A program made the translations under genes and the position numbers. Positions 56,556-64,000 of a stretch of 64,000 nucleotides of DNA are shown piece after piece. The notes under the pieces are model-generated. The model did no database searches. It worked only from the letters and a program-made list of their open reading frames with translations, and had not been told where the DNA came from. This DNA comes from Wolbachia endosymbiont of Armadillidium arcangelii (lineage in GTDB: Bacteria > Pseudomonadota > Alphaproteobacteria > Rickettsiales > Anaplasmataceae): positions 620,001-684,000 of the forward strand of contig NZ_CP157942.1 in the NCBI RefSeq assembly GCF_040207875.1, in the 5' to 3' direction. Numbering within the stretch: the stretch's first letter is position 1; the number at the start of each line of letters is the position of its first letter.

Positions 56556-57467
56556 ATGAATAAAATATCTATTACTTTATTTTTCATTTTCATTACATGT
56601 GTCTATTTTTTTATTGCTTATGTCAGTAACAATACACACATTGAGCAAGCGCAACCCTTAAAATTAGAAACAGACAATAATGAAAGTGTGATACATTCTG
56701 AAGAGGTTGCTGAAAAAGAAATACCAATAAAATGTCAAGAACTTGAAAGTAATTCACCTTCTATTTTCCAAGCAGCTGATCAGAAAAATATGTGGCCACG
56801 TATTGCAGATCAAGCTGAGCCTACAAAAAAGAAATCAAAAAAACTTGATTTTTATGTTAGCGCTAACGGTGGTAAGGTATACCATGATAATTCAGAAACA
56901 TTTGTAAAGGGTATACAAGCAATAGGAAAAAGAATCCTAAACTTGATCGAAGAGGATCATTACATTAACATTATCGTGAAAAATATAGCAACAAGGGAAA
57001 TTGAGAAAATTCTGGATAATGGTACGGTTGATTTCCAGTGGCTTAACAGCATATCTTTAGGTTACTATGCTGGAGAAAATGGCCGAGTTGATTTTGAGAC
57101 CATATATTCTAAAGTTAATATTGAAAATAGTAATTCTCCTCCGGTATTTGATAAATCAGCAAGTGTGTCTGCATTTTTATTAAACTTCTATTATAACCCT
57201 AACATTCAAAATACGCAATTTGCCCCGTACATTGGTCTTGGTATAGGACCAACAGTTTTTAGATTAAAAAAGATTAATGGATCACCCCAAAATGTAATGC
57301 CACTTAATGTTCCTTGGTTTGCTTATCAAATAAAGCTTGGTGTTGATTATTCAATAATTCCAGAAGTTAAAACCTTTCTCGGCTATCGTTACTTTAATAT
57401 TCCAACACCTGTTGCAGACGACATATCCACTCATAATATTGAAGCTGGTTTGATATTTAATTTTTAG
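56556..57467 (+). CDS. P44/Msp2-family-like outer-membrane surface protein
   Basis: 303 aa. N-terminal hydrophobic segment (ISITLFFIFITCVYFFIAYV) acting as signal or anchor, a polar linker (residues 30-95), then a beta-barrel-like C-terminal domain ending in phenylalanine. Typical features are LDFYVSANGGKVYH, FYYNPNIQNTQFAPYIGLGI-GPTVFRL, and YRYFNIPTPVADDISTHNIE-AGLIFNF, which resemble the surface-antigen family (Wsp/P44/Msp2) of Anaplasmataceae. The ATG at 56556 is chosen over the upstream TTG-type start because it begins the signal-like segment. It follows mtaB by 63 bases on the same strand. Confidence 0.7.
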   Translation: MNKISITLFFIFITCVYFFIAYVSNNTHIEQAQPLKLETDNNESVIHSEEVAEKEIPIKCQELESNSPSIFQAADQKNMWPRIADQAEPTKKKSKKLDFYVSANGGKVYHDNSETFVKGIQAIGKRILNLIEEDHYINIIVKNIATREIEKILDNGTVDFQWLNSISLGYYAGENGRVDFETIYSKVNIENSNSPPVFDKSASVSAFLLNFYYNPNIQNTQFAPYIGLGIGPTVFRLKKINGSPQNVMPLNVPWFAYQIKLGVDYSIIPEVKTFLGYRYFNIPTPVADDISTHNIEAGLIFNF

Positions 57468-57751
57468 TAATACAGGCAATGGCGTCAACTTAAATTAGCA
57501 AACTCTCCTAAATTATGATACCTTATGAAAAAATTCATGCCTTTTATTATTTGATCTGCAAATTCTTTATTAAAAAAATTCAGAAAAATGCTGTATAATT
57601 ACCCATAAACTTTGGTAGAACTTATCAAAGGTTAGTCAACCCAGAAACTTCACAACAGCTTATTGAATTAGCTAAAGCCACTAAACAATCTGTTCAAAAA
57701 TTAGCAGGAATAATATTTTTAAACTATTGCCTTACTTGCCCACTGAGAACT
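57468..57751. other. Intergenic stretch, possible gene scrap
   Basis: The plus strand at 57610-57720 reads LVNPETSQQLIELAKATKQS-VQKLAGIIF without a start codon, which has a protein-like composition. No family is identified. It may be the 3' remainder of an unknown gene. Otherwise AT-rich. Confidence 0.3.
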
Positions 57752-57887
57752 CTATTTTTCATACCACTCATTTATGAGTTTATTGATATCAGAGTCTATA
57801 AAATCCTTTAGCGGTTGCCTGGTTTTTACCTCAGCATTTTTAGGGATACACCTATCTTTACATATTGCATACTTTATATGAAAGTTA

Positions 57888-58814
57888 TAGCTCTTTTCAT
57901 AATAGTCCGAAAAGCTTATAGAAAAGCGGAATCAACAGCATGACGAAAAGATGTGAATAGAGGGATGTTTTTCCTAGCTCTGTTTTTTATAGCAAACCAA
58001 TGATGCTCAATTTTGTTAAAATCGGGAGAATAAGGCGGTAGATATAAAATTTCTGCGCCAACTCCTTTAGCAAATTCAGTAATCTTATTAGACTTATGAA
58101 AAGTAGCATTATCAAAGTTTGTCCAGATCGGTGTCAAAAACTGCTCAAACCATTTATTAACATATTACAGTGGCCTTCAAATGTTAACGGAACAACTATT
58201 TTTCTGCCGTTTAAGGCTGCAATCATACTGATTCGTTGAATTTTTTTACCAGATTTTAGAGCATAAAACCTCTGTCCCTTCTGGCAATATCCATAAGGGT
58301 AGTCCTCGGTGTTATCAATGCCAGACTCATCTATATAAACTAAGTTTTGAGGTTCTTTTGTTGCTATAATTTTCAAAAATTCAGCGCGTTTTTCTTCGTC
58401 CCTTTCTTTGTATCCATATGTCTTTTTTTGCGTGTGAGTCCAATTTTTTTAAGAGCTCGATGAATCGTTGGGATACTAACATTGCTCCAAAGCTTAGCCA
58501 TTTCCGATAGAGTTTTTCCACCATATTTTTTAGCAAATTCAGTAAATTTATTCCAGTCAGTAATTTTGTGATTATAACCTCCATTTCCAAGTTTTTTTGA
58601 CTGAAAATCTCCTGTTTCTTTTTTTCTTTGCTGCCACTCCCATAACGTAGTTCTTCCAATTTTAAATCTTGCTGCCACTGCTTCTCTGCTTTATCCTTCT
58701 TCTAGTGATTCCATTGCTTTTTTTCTTAAATCATAACTATATGCTGCTGGCATACTTACCTTCACTACTATAAAATCTTATTTTACCTCGTTTGTACTAT
58801 TATGAAAAGAGCTA
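57888..58814 (-). mobile_element. IS630-family element, 927 bp, with TA target duplication
   Basis: The ends TAGCTCTTTTCATAATAGT (57888-57906) and its exact complement at 58796-58814 are the terminal inverted repeats. TA at 57886-57887 and TA at 58815-58816 are the target duplication, the hallmark of IS630/Tc1 insertion. Deleting the element plus one TA restores the host frame exactly. Confidence 0.9.
57916..58753 (-). pseudogene. IS630 transposase, inactivated
   Basis: Read from MPAAYSYDLRKKAMESLEEG near 58753, it meets TAA (probable glutamine codon) and continues AVAARFKIGRTTLWEWQQRK, then shifts frame twice. Catalytic blocks are VYIDESGIDNTEDYPYGYCQ, IWTNFDNATFHKSNKI (the normal D is in MDNATFH-type context) and YLPPYSPDFNKIEHHWFAIK with the final acidic residue. 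All domains are present, so the element was complete at insertion; one nonsense and two frameshift changes followed. Confidence 0.85.
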
Positions 58815-59409
58815 TAATATCAACGTATTCCTGATTTGGAACTATATTAGTTTTAAAGGGAAATAACACCATATCTTCATATACGTTACTAACAAATGTA
58901 ATTTGTCCTACTTTATCTTCATGTTCCTTGGGAGTAGGCCAATGGATATCTATATTTGATGTGTTACCCTTACAATCAAAGGAAGTGGGAAGGCCGAAAT
59001 CTCCATTATCTTTGTAATATATATGCCAACCCGGTTTTATTGTAACCTTTATTGCGCCTTCAATGGCGAGATTTGCTTCATTTACTTTACCAATGAGCAG
59101 ATCAAATTTTGCAACTTCTTCTTCAGCATGCAATTGAGTGCAAAAAAAAAGCAAAAGTAGCATTGAATGTATACGTATTTTCATAAATACTCTATTTACG
59201 AAGAAAATAATTTGAATTTTAGCTGTTATAATAAATAATATTATATAAATTATTTATTAATATAGTATTATACTAATACAAGTATAATTTTCACATGTTA
59301 TTTTTTTATTGTTAAGCAGTCACAATATAACGAATATAAATAGTAGTGCATTTCTGCACCAAACTTACTATCTTTAATAAATGTAAGATTTCCGAGAACT
59401 GGAAAGATA

Positions 59410-59432
59410 CCTTGGAGCAAGTTGCTCCAAGG
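59410..59432 (-). terminator. Stem-loop 15 bases after groEL
   Basis: CCTTGGAGCAA and TTGCTCCAAGG form a perfect inverted repeat with a one-base centre (in practice a nine-pair stem with a small loop). It is the only strong hairpin after the operon. No T-run follows on the coding strand, so classical rho-independent activity is not certain. Confidence 0.5.
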
Positions 59433-59446
59433 CTTGTTTTATTTAT

Positions 59447-61105
59447 TTAGAATCCATTCATTCCACCCATTGCTCCTGCACCCATAGGTGATGAAGCATT
59501 GTCTTCTTTGTTTGGTAGATCAACTATCATAGATTCCGTAGTAATGAGTGCACTTGCTACAGACACTGCTGTTTCAAAAGCAATACGAACTACTTTTGCC
59601 GGATCAATTACACCAGCTGTTGATGCATTAGCATAGTTCATAGTTTCAACGTTGTATATAAGCTCTTTATCATTCTGCTTAATTAGATAATCAATGATAA
59701 CAGCAGATTCAAGACCAGCATTTTTAACCAATCTTTTGATTGGAGCACTGAGAACTTTTTTGACAATGTTGATACCTATTTGCTCTTCATCACTTGCACC
59801 TTTTAGCTTATCAAGAGCAGATGCAGCGTAAAGAAGTGCAACTCCACCACCGGGAACTATACCTTCTTCAATTGCAGCTCTTGTTGCATGCAGTGCATCT
59901 TCGACTCTATCTCTACGTTCTTTTACCTCTACTTCGGTCGCTCCACCAACTTTAAGAACAGCAACACCACCTGATAATTTTGCTAAACGTTCTCTTAGCT
60001 TTTCTTTATCATAATCAGAGGTTGAAGTTTCAATTTGAGACTTAATCTGGTTAATTCTAGCATTTACTCTGTTTCGTTTATCACAGTCACTGTCTTCACT
60101 AACAATTGTAGTATTGTCTTTAGTGATTTTAACATTTTTAGCAGTACCAAGATCTTCAAGAGTTAAATCTTCCATCTTGATTCCAAGCTCATCTTTTATG
60201 ACATGCTTAGCACCTGTTAAAGTTGTTATGTCTTCGAGCGTTTCCTTTCTCCTATCACCAAAGCCTGGAGCTTTTACTGCAGCAACTTTTAGACCACGTA
60301 ATTTGTTGATCACTAAAGTGCTTAATGCTTCACCTTCAATATCTTCTGCAATGATAAACAAAGGTTTACCAGACTTGAAAATAGCTTCAAGAATAGGAAG
60401 TAAAGGTGGAATAATATTAAGTTTTTTTTCCGTAATCAATAAATATGGATCATCAAGCTCCACGCTCATCTTTTCATTGTTTGTGATAAAGTATGGAGAG
60501 AGATAACCGCGGTCAAACTGCATACCAGTTGTAAGTTCGACTTCTAATTCTTTTGAACCCTTACTCTCTTCAACAGTGATAACACCTTCTTTTCCAACCT
60601 TTTTAACAGCATCAGCAATGCTACTACCAATATCTTTATCACCATTTGCAGAAATTACTGCAACTTGTGCAACTTCATCCATTTTTTCTAAAGAAATTGT
60701 GCAAGACATCGACGTAATTTCTTTTAATACCACATCTTTTGCCTTTTGTATTCCATTCTTAATACCAACACGATCATTTCCAGCTGCAATTGACTTTGAA
60801 GCTTCCATTATCATATTGCTAGTTAGTATTGAGCACGTTGTTGTACCATCACCAACTTTGTCATTACATTGAGAACAACTTTGAGCGAAAACGCTTGCTA
60901 TTGCAGCGTGTAATGGTTTTTCAGGCTTTATGCCTTTCATTACTTTATAGCCATCTTTTGTGACTTCTGGTCCACCATATGGCTTGCTAATTCCTACTGT
61001 TTTTCCCCTAGGTCCTGCAGTTACTGCTACCGTTGAGTCAACCATTGCTGCAACTTCACGAAAGGCTTCTTGTAACTGTTCGCCTGATACTACTATATTA
61101 GCCAT
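59447..61105 (-). CDS. groEL: Chaperonin GroEL
   Basis: 552-aa 60-kDa chaperonin, assembles as a double heptamer with GroES. Start MANIVVSGEQLQEAFREVAA with AAGGGG eight bases before it; the frame extends three codons further but that is not a better start. ATP-site features TAGPRGKTVGISKPYGGPEV, VGDGTTTCSILTSNMIMEAS, and the C-terminal signature region VEDALHATRAAIEEGIVPGG are all present. The tail ends GAGAMGGMNGF rather than repeated GGM. It is 90 bases after groES in the same operon. Confidence 0.98.
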   Translation of the reverse strand: MANIVVSGEQLQEAFREVAAMVDSTVAVTAGPRGKTVGISKPYGGPEVTKDGYKVMKGIKPEKPLHAAIASVFAQSCSQCNDKVGDGTTTCSILTSNMIMEASKSIAAGNDRVGIKNGIQKAKDVVLKEITSMSCTISLEKMDEVAQVAVISANGDKDIGSSIADAVKKVGKEGVITVEESKGSKELEVELTTGMQFDRGYLSPYFITNNEKMSVELDDPYLLITEKKLNIIPPLLPILEAIFKSGKPLFIIAEDIEGEALSTLVINKLRGLKVAAVKAPGFGDRRKETLEDITTLTGAKHVIKDELGIKMEDLTLEDLGTAKNVKITKDNTTIVSEDSDCDKRNRVNARINQIKSQIETSTSDYDKEKLRERLAKLSGGVAVLKVGGATEVEVKERRDRVEDALHATRAAIEEGIVPGGGVALLYAASALDKLKGASDEEQIGINIVKKVLSAPIKRLVKNAGLESAVIIDYLIKQNDKELIYNVETMNYANASTAGVIDPAKVVRIAFETAVSVASALITTESMIVDLPNKEDNASSPMGAGAMGGMNGF

Positions 61106-61195
61106 TTTTATCACCCCTTAAATTAATAAAAAATTTAAAATATTAAAATACATAATGCACTTATATAGCGCATTAATTTAGTAAAATAGAGATAA

Positions 61196-61486
61196 CTATT
61201 TGATAACAGCGAGTATATCTAACTCCTTCATTACGATATACTTTTCATTATCATGCTCTACTTCTGTTCCAGCCCATTGGCGATAGAATATTTTATCACC
61301 AGCTTTTACAGTTAAAGCTACGCGCTCTCCGCTTGAGTTGCGTGAACCACTGCCAATTGCTATAATTTCACCTTTAGTAGGCTTCTTTTCAGCGCTTGAC
61401 GGAAGTACAATTCCACCTTGTTTTTCTTCGTTGATAGGCTTTACTAATACACTATCATCTAATACACTTAAGTTTACGTTTGACAT
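61196..61486 (-). CDS. groES: Co-chaperonin GroES
   Basis: 96 aa. The fold is complete: VLVKPINEEKQGGIVLPSSA, the mobile-loop region, EIIAIGSGSR and AGDKIFYRQWAGTEVEHDNE. GAGGAAAG before the ATG is the ribosome site. It is the first gene of the groESL operon, with a heat-shock-type promoter candidate upstream. Confidence 0.98.
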   Translation of the reverse strand: MSNVNLSVLDDSVLVKPINEEKQGGIVLPSSAEKKPTKGEIIAIGSGSRNSSGERVALTVKAGDKIFYRQWAGTEVEHDNEKYIVMKELDILAVIK

Positions 61487-61516
61487 TTGTCTTTCCTCAT
61501 TAACTAACCTACAATT

Positions 61517-61547
61517 CTATGTAGTCATCTAAAGGTTACATTTCAAG
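61517..61547 (-). promoter_or_regulatory. Candidate heat-shock promoter of groESL
   Basis: On the minus strand CTTGAAA (61541-61547) is followed after about 15 bases by ACTACATAG (61517-61525). This resembles the sigma-32 consensus CTTGAAA ... CCCCATnT in its -35 box, less so at -10. It lies 31-61 bases before the groES start. Confidence 0.45.
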
Positions 61548-61606
61548 GGTTGGGGTTAGTAAGATACAAGAAAAAGTGTATAATTTAAGGTTTGAATAGA
61601 AGTTTT

Positions 61607-62404
61607 ATGGGTTACATACCGCTACCAAATCGTGGTGTAATATCTTTATATGGACCAGATACAAGAGGTTTTTTGCAGGATATTATAACAAATGATATCA
61701 ATAAGTTGGATAGTCAAAAGGCTATTTACTCTTTATTACTTAGCCCTCAGGGAAAATACCTATACGATTTTTTTCTTATTGAGTATGACAAATATATTTT
61801 TCTTGAGTGTGAAAACACTCATCTGCAGCAAATAATTGAAAAACTAGATTTGCTCAAAACTTACTTGAGAGTGAGGATTAAAGATGTTAGTTCGTTGCAT
61901 GAGGTTGGAGTCTTGTTTAATACTAAATTAGTGGAGGATAGTAATGAATCGCAAGTTATTTTCCAAGATCCAAGACATAGATCTTTAGGAATGAGGATTA
62001 TACATAAGGGTAAAATAAAGGAATTAGCTGGAGATTTTACTCAATATGAAAAAGTTAGAATTCAAAATCTTATTGCAGATGGAGCGAAAGATATGGTGCA
62101 AAATTCGTCATTCCCGCTGCAATACTTAATTGATAAGATAAATGGCATAAGCTTTAATAAAGGGTGCTATATAGGTCAGGAAGTTGTAAATCGAATGAGC
62201 AGACAAGAAGCATTCAGAAGGAAACTTTACCTCGTTGAGGGAGAAAATGCACTTCCAAATATTGGCACTAAAGTAATTAGTGAAAATAATGAAGAAGTAG
62301 GGGAACTGCGCTCTAGTGTGGACAATATTGGACTTGCATTGCTTAATACTGAAAAAAGCCATGCAAATTTATATGCAGGTGGAGTTAGCATTAAGACGTT
62401 ATAA
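61607..62404 (+). CDS. ygfZ: YgfZ/GcvT-like folate-binding protein
   Basis: 265 aa. Members of this family bind tetrahydrofolate and assist iron-sulfur enzyme maturation. Features are GVISLYGPDTRGFLQDIITN near residues 12-31 and the signature NKGCYIGQEVVNRMSRQEA (K-G-C-Y-x-G-Q-E). There is a TTG five codons upstream, but the ATG gives the usual start. The gene is divergent from groES. Confidence 0.88.
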   Translation: MGYIPLPNRGVISLYGPDTRGFLQDIITNDINKLDSQKAIYSLLLSPQGKYLYDFFLIEYDKYIFLECENTHLQQIIEKLDLLKTYLRVRIKDVSSLHEVGVLFNTKLVEDSNESQVIFQDPRHRSLGMRIIHKGKIKELAGDFTQYEKVRIQNLIADGAKDMVQNSSFPLQYLIDKINGISFNKGCYIGQEVVNRMSRQEAFRRKLYLVEGENALPNIGTKVISENNEEVGELRSSVDNIGLALLNTEKSHANLYAGGVSIKTL

Positions 62405-62518
62405 TGGGAATCAATTTTTCGTGTTTACCAATTTAGATTGCTGGCTAGCTATAAATCAAATGTTAGGAGGAGTGGCAGTATTGCAGGTAAATTTGTAGTA
62501 TAACTGACTTTAATTTTT

Positions 62519-62782
62519 CTTCCTATAAGATTCTTTTCTGTGTTTTATTGAAGTGATAGTTACTTCGCACTCTGCAATGTCTACTGTATAGATAATACGA
62601 TAATCGCTAACTTGTAGCCTTCTGTGCCCTTTAAGTTCGTAGAGCAATGGTGCACCAACTTTCATTGGTTCATCTGCAATTCGCTCGTCTATAGCTCTTA
62701 TAATACTTTTCTTGATTGGTGACGATAAAGTAGGGAAATCTTTCTTAACAACGTTTTCTAAATAAGTAATCTTATATTTCAG
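62519..62782 (-). CDS. relE: RelE/ParE-family toxin with CTG start
   Basis: 87 aa, apparently complete. The product KYKITYLENVVKKDFPTLSS...SIIRAIDERIADEPMKVG...LKGHRRLQVSDYRIIYTVDI...TITSIKHRKESYRKN is a RelE-type mRNA interferase fold with conserved R-L-R/Y-R-I-IY pattern. It has no ATG, GTG or TTG. Its only plausible start is CTG, which overlaps the antitoxin stop as CTGA; ATGA would be the usual coupling. Translation may be weak or absent. Confidence 0.8.
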
Positions 62783-63030
62783 TTTGTACCCTCAACTCTT
62801 TTAGCTAATACTGTATCCCAGTTTATATCCTCGCTTCTAATCTTTTTCGTGCCTGGAACATCAAGCTCAGCAGCACGCTCGATTAGTATTCTATCTTCCT
62901 CAAGTTCAATTGCTTGTTGCATTAACTTCTCTGTTAATTCTTTTACAGATTTGTTTCTTACTTCAGCAAGTCCAGTAAGGCACTTCGAAGTTTCTTTGCT
63001 GAAAGTTATACTAAATCTTGAATCTGCCAT
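62779..63030 (-). CDS. relB: RelB-like antitoxin
   Basis: 83 aa from MADSRFSITFSKETSKCLTG. The N-terminus fits a ribbon-helix-helix or RelB-type dimerisation domain and the acidic, charged C-terminus (KKIRSEDINWDTVLAKRVEG) is the expected toxin-wrapping tail. The frame extends 13 codons upstream but the ATG at 63030 matches the family. It overlaps the toxin by four bases and together they form an autoregulated-type pair. Confidence 0.8.
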   Translation of the reverse strand: MADSRFSITFSKETSKCLTGLAEVRNKSVKELTEKLMQQAIELEEDRILIERAAELDVPGTKKIRSEDINWDTVLAKRVEGTN

Positions 63031-63155
63031 AAGTTTTACCAAAAAAGTATAGTAATAACTATACAACATTTTTCTGAAATTTTCAATAAAAAAAACGTAT
63101 CTGAAAAGTAATTATACTATTATCGATATAGTATTAATACTTTAAGGAAAATATT

Positions 63156-63377
63156 ATGGTAAATGATTTAAAACCTAAACAAGATTTGATTCCATCGATA
63201 CTTAGGGCATACGATCCACATTATGATTGCCACAGAAATTGTGAAACTATACATCCTTTCAAGGCATGCTGCGAGTATTTAATATCAGTAAAGAGAGAAG
63301 ATGGTAGCAAAAACTATCTGTGGCTGCTCTTTAGCAGTGTTAATCGCTTGGTGTTGGGGCTATTCACAACATTGTGA
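63156..63377 (+). CDS. Small cysteine-rich hypothetical protein, possibly frameshifted
   Basis: 73 aa. YDPHYDCHRNCETIHPFKAC-CEYLI contains four cysteines and two histidines. AAGGAAAAT precedes the ATG at good spacing. One base less at a run of five adenines near 63312 would continue as TICGCSLAVLIAWCWGYSQH, a plausible membrane segment, instead of the present tail WLLFSSVNRLVLGLFTTL, so the 3' end may be shifted. No family is recognised. Confidence 0.4.
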   Translation: MVNDLKPKQDLIPSILRAYDPHYDCHRNCETIHPFKACCEYLISVKREDGSKNYLWLLFSSVNRLVLGLFTTL

Positions 63378-63785
63378 ATAACTCAGTTGATAATCCAGTG
63401 GAATACGTAGTTTACGCGTTATTAGTACTTGAGCATTTTTCGATGCTAATCTGGAGGTGCAACAGGCACTTTTTTATGCTGTTTGAGAAGAGCAAAAATT
63501 GCATTTTCTCTTGCTGAAAGCTTGTGTTGCTTATATTTTCCATAATATACATTATGTAATTTTCGATACTAATGACTGTTAGGTCATTTTTGATTACTAC
63601 ACTAATGTTAATTTGGTCTAACGCCTTGTGACTACTGTTAATTTTCGGTAGACTTTGTCTCGCCGGGATGCCCATAAGGTAGCTAGTAAAGGGCAATTTA
63701 CATAATTCCACTATCAATGTTAATATACTCAAGCAAGAAAAAGCGCTCTGGTGTTCATCCTTTTTTTATAGCTAATATTCTTGAT
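63378..63785. other. Intergenic stretch, nothing identified
   Basis: Contains a 106-codon minus-strand open frame (63732 to 63412) without ribosome site or recognisable family; composition is that of non-coding DNA. No hairpin repeat of the palindromic family was found. Confidence 0.4.
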
Positions 63786-64000
63786 TCAATCCTTTGCTTT
63801 CTTCTCAATATATCTACATATTAGGATAGAGAGCTCGTATAATACCAGCATTGGAATTGCAAGCCCTACTTGGCTTAGTACATCAGGTGGAGTTAAGATT
63901 GCGGCAATAATGAAAATTACCACTATTGCAATTCTGCGTTTATTTGACAAACTTTGTGCAGTGAGTAGCCCTACCCTCACCATTAAGGTGAGTATGACTG
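63786..64000 (-). CDS. tatC: Sec-independent translocase TatC, C-terminal part (5' end outside window)
   Basis: The minus frame reads RVGLLTAQSLSNKRRIAIVV, FIIAAILTPPDVLSQVGLAI and PMLVLYELSILICRYIEKK. KRR.AIV..FI.AAILTPPD..SQ..LAIP...LYE is the conserved TatC sequence covering the last two membrane helices. The gene continues past position 64000. TatC is the receptor subunit for twin-arginine proteins in the inner membrane. Confidence 0.92.
   Translation of the reverse strand, partial: VILTLMVRVGLLTAQSLSNKRRIAIVVIFIIAAILTPPDVLSQVGLAIPMLVLYELSILICRYIEKKAKD

Larger units (their letters stand above)
57752..59184 (-). pseudogene. DsbD N-terminal-domain-like secreted protein interrupted by IS630
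   Basis: The first part, 59184 to 58817, encodes a signal peptide (MKIRIHSMLLLLFFCTQLHA) and the periplasmic DsbD N-terminal (DsbC-like) fold: KVTIKPGWHIYYKDNGDFGL, STFDC-like PTSFDCKGN, IHWPTPKEHE, YEDMVLFPFK. After the IS (58814 to 57888) and exact removal of one TA duplicate, the frame joins as YVDINFHIKYAICKDRCIPK and ends NEWYEK at 57752. The CxxxC in AICKDRCIP is the usual redox or metal pair. The intact ancestral product would be about 175 aa. In this genome the insertion breaks it after about 120 residues, before that cysteine pair. Confidence 0.8.

Noticed and set aside
62316..62498. 60-codon plus-strand frame overlapping the ygfZ 3' end
   Set aside because: Mostly inside ygfZ in another frame; no ribosome site or homology visible.
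63412..63732. 106-codon minus-strand frame before tatC
   Set aside because: No start context, no family resemblance, and composition like non-coding DNA.

Overview
This AT-rich window is chromosomal DNA of a Rickettsiales endosymbiont, almost certainly Wolbachia. The evidence is the mixture of alphaproteobacterial housekeeping genes with ankyrin- and leucine-rich-repeat (LRR) proteins. Insertion-sequence (IS) debris of five families (IS5, IS110, IS630 twice, an IS481-like relic), a P44/Msp2-like surface antigen and many short palindromic repeats (core GTCATTCCAG...CTGGAATCC / GGATCCCAGTG...CACTGGGATGAC) point the same way. I cannot assign the strain.

Layout. 1-885: an IS5 copy. 982-3621: trkH and dcd, separated by a palindromic-element insertion. 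3627-14809: an accessory block with two membrane proteins (one broken), an ankyrin protein, a membrane AAA ATPase, a large GTA-like tail protein, a toxin-like glycosyltransferase and a 289-aa unknown. 15129-21631: housekeeping genes (dnaG, an rpiB-ubiG fusion, a dicarboxylate-type symporter, tsaB, a P-loop protein, a class II aldolase). 21640-24750: a graveyard of IS481-like, MITE-like and IS630 relics, a decayed second copy of the tail/glycosyltransferase/unknown module, and an intact IS110. 24792-29193: an ankyrin protein, a paralogue of the 289-aa unknown, an LRR-DnaQ fusion with a frameshift, and a small membrane protein. 29292-34023: lipA, rpmB, a DUF721 gene, iscX, tRNA-Leu, rpsD, tkt. 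34419-36413: an LRR-AAA-coiled-coil-membrane protein broken by one amber codon. 36699-49245: prs, gatC, tolB, rnj, dnaJ, tRNA-Arg, a VUT-like membrane protein, purL carrying an in-frame palindromic element, and an addB-like nuclease. 49247-57467: a prs relic, a long coiled-coil protein, fumC, nested MITE-like elements, a ligA relic, mtaB and a surface protein. 57752-64000: a thiol-disulfide (DsbD N-terminal-like) gene split by IS630, groEL/groES, a ygfZ-type gene, a RelBE-like pair whose toxin starts at CTG, and the end of tatC.

The housekeeping genes look intact and are scattered in short operons. The accessory genes share a style: repeat or coiled-coil domains joined to enzymes, with membrane segments at a terminus. 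Many are decaying through single-base changes at homopolymers, nonsense codons or IS insertion. The most unusual items are the tail-protein/GT44-like glycosyltransferase/unknown module with a relic second copy, the LRR domain attached to two unrelated enzymes, and the RpiB-UbiG fusion joined through a ten-adenine tract. All functional calls come from reading the sequence; no database search was run.
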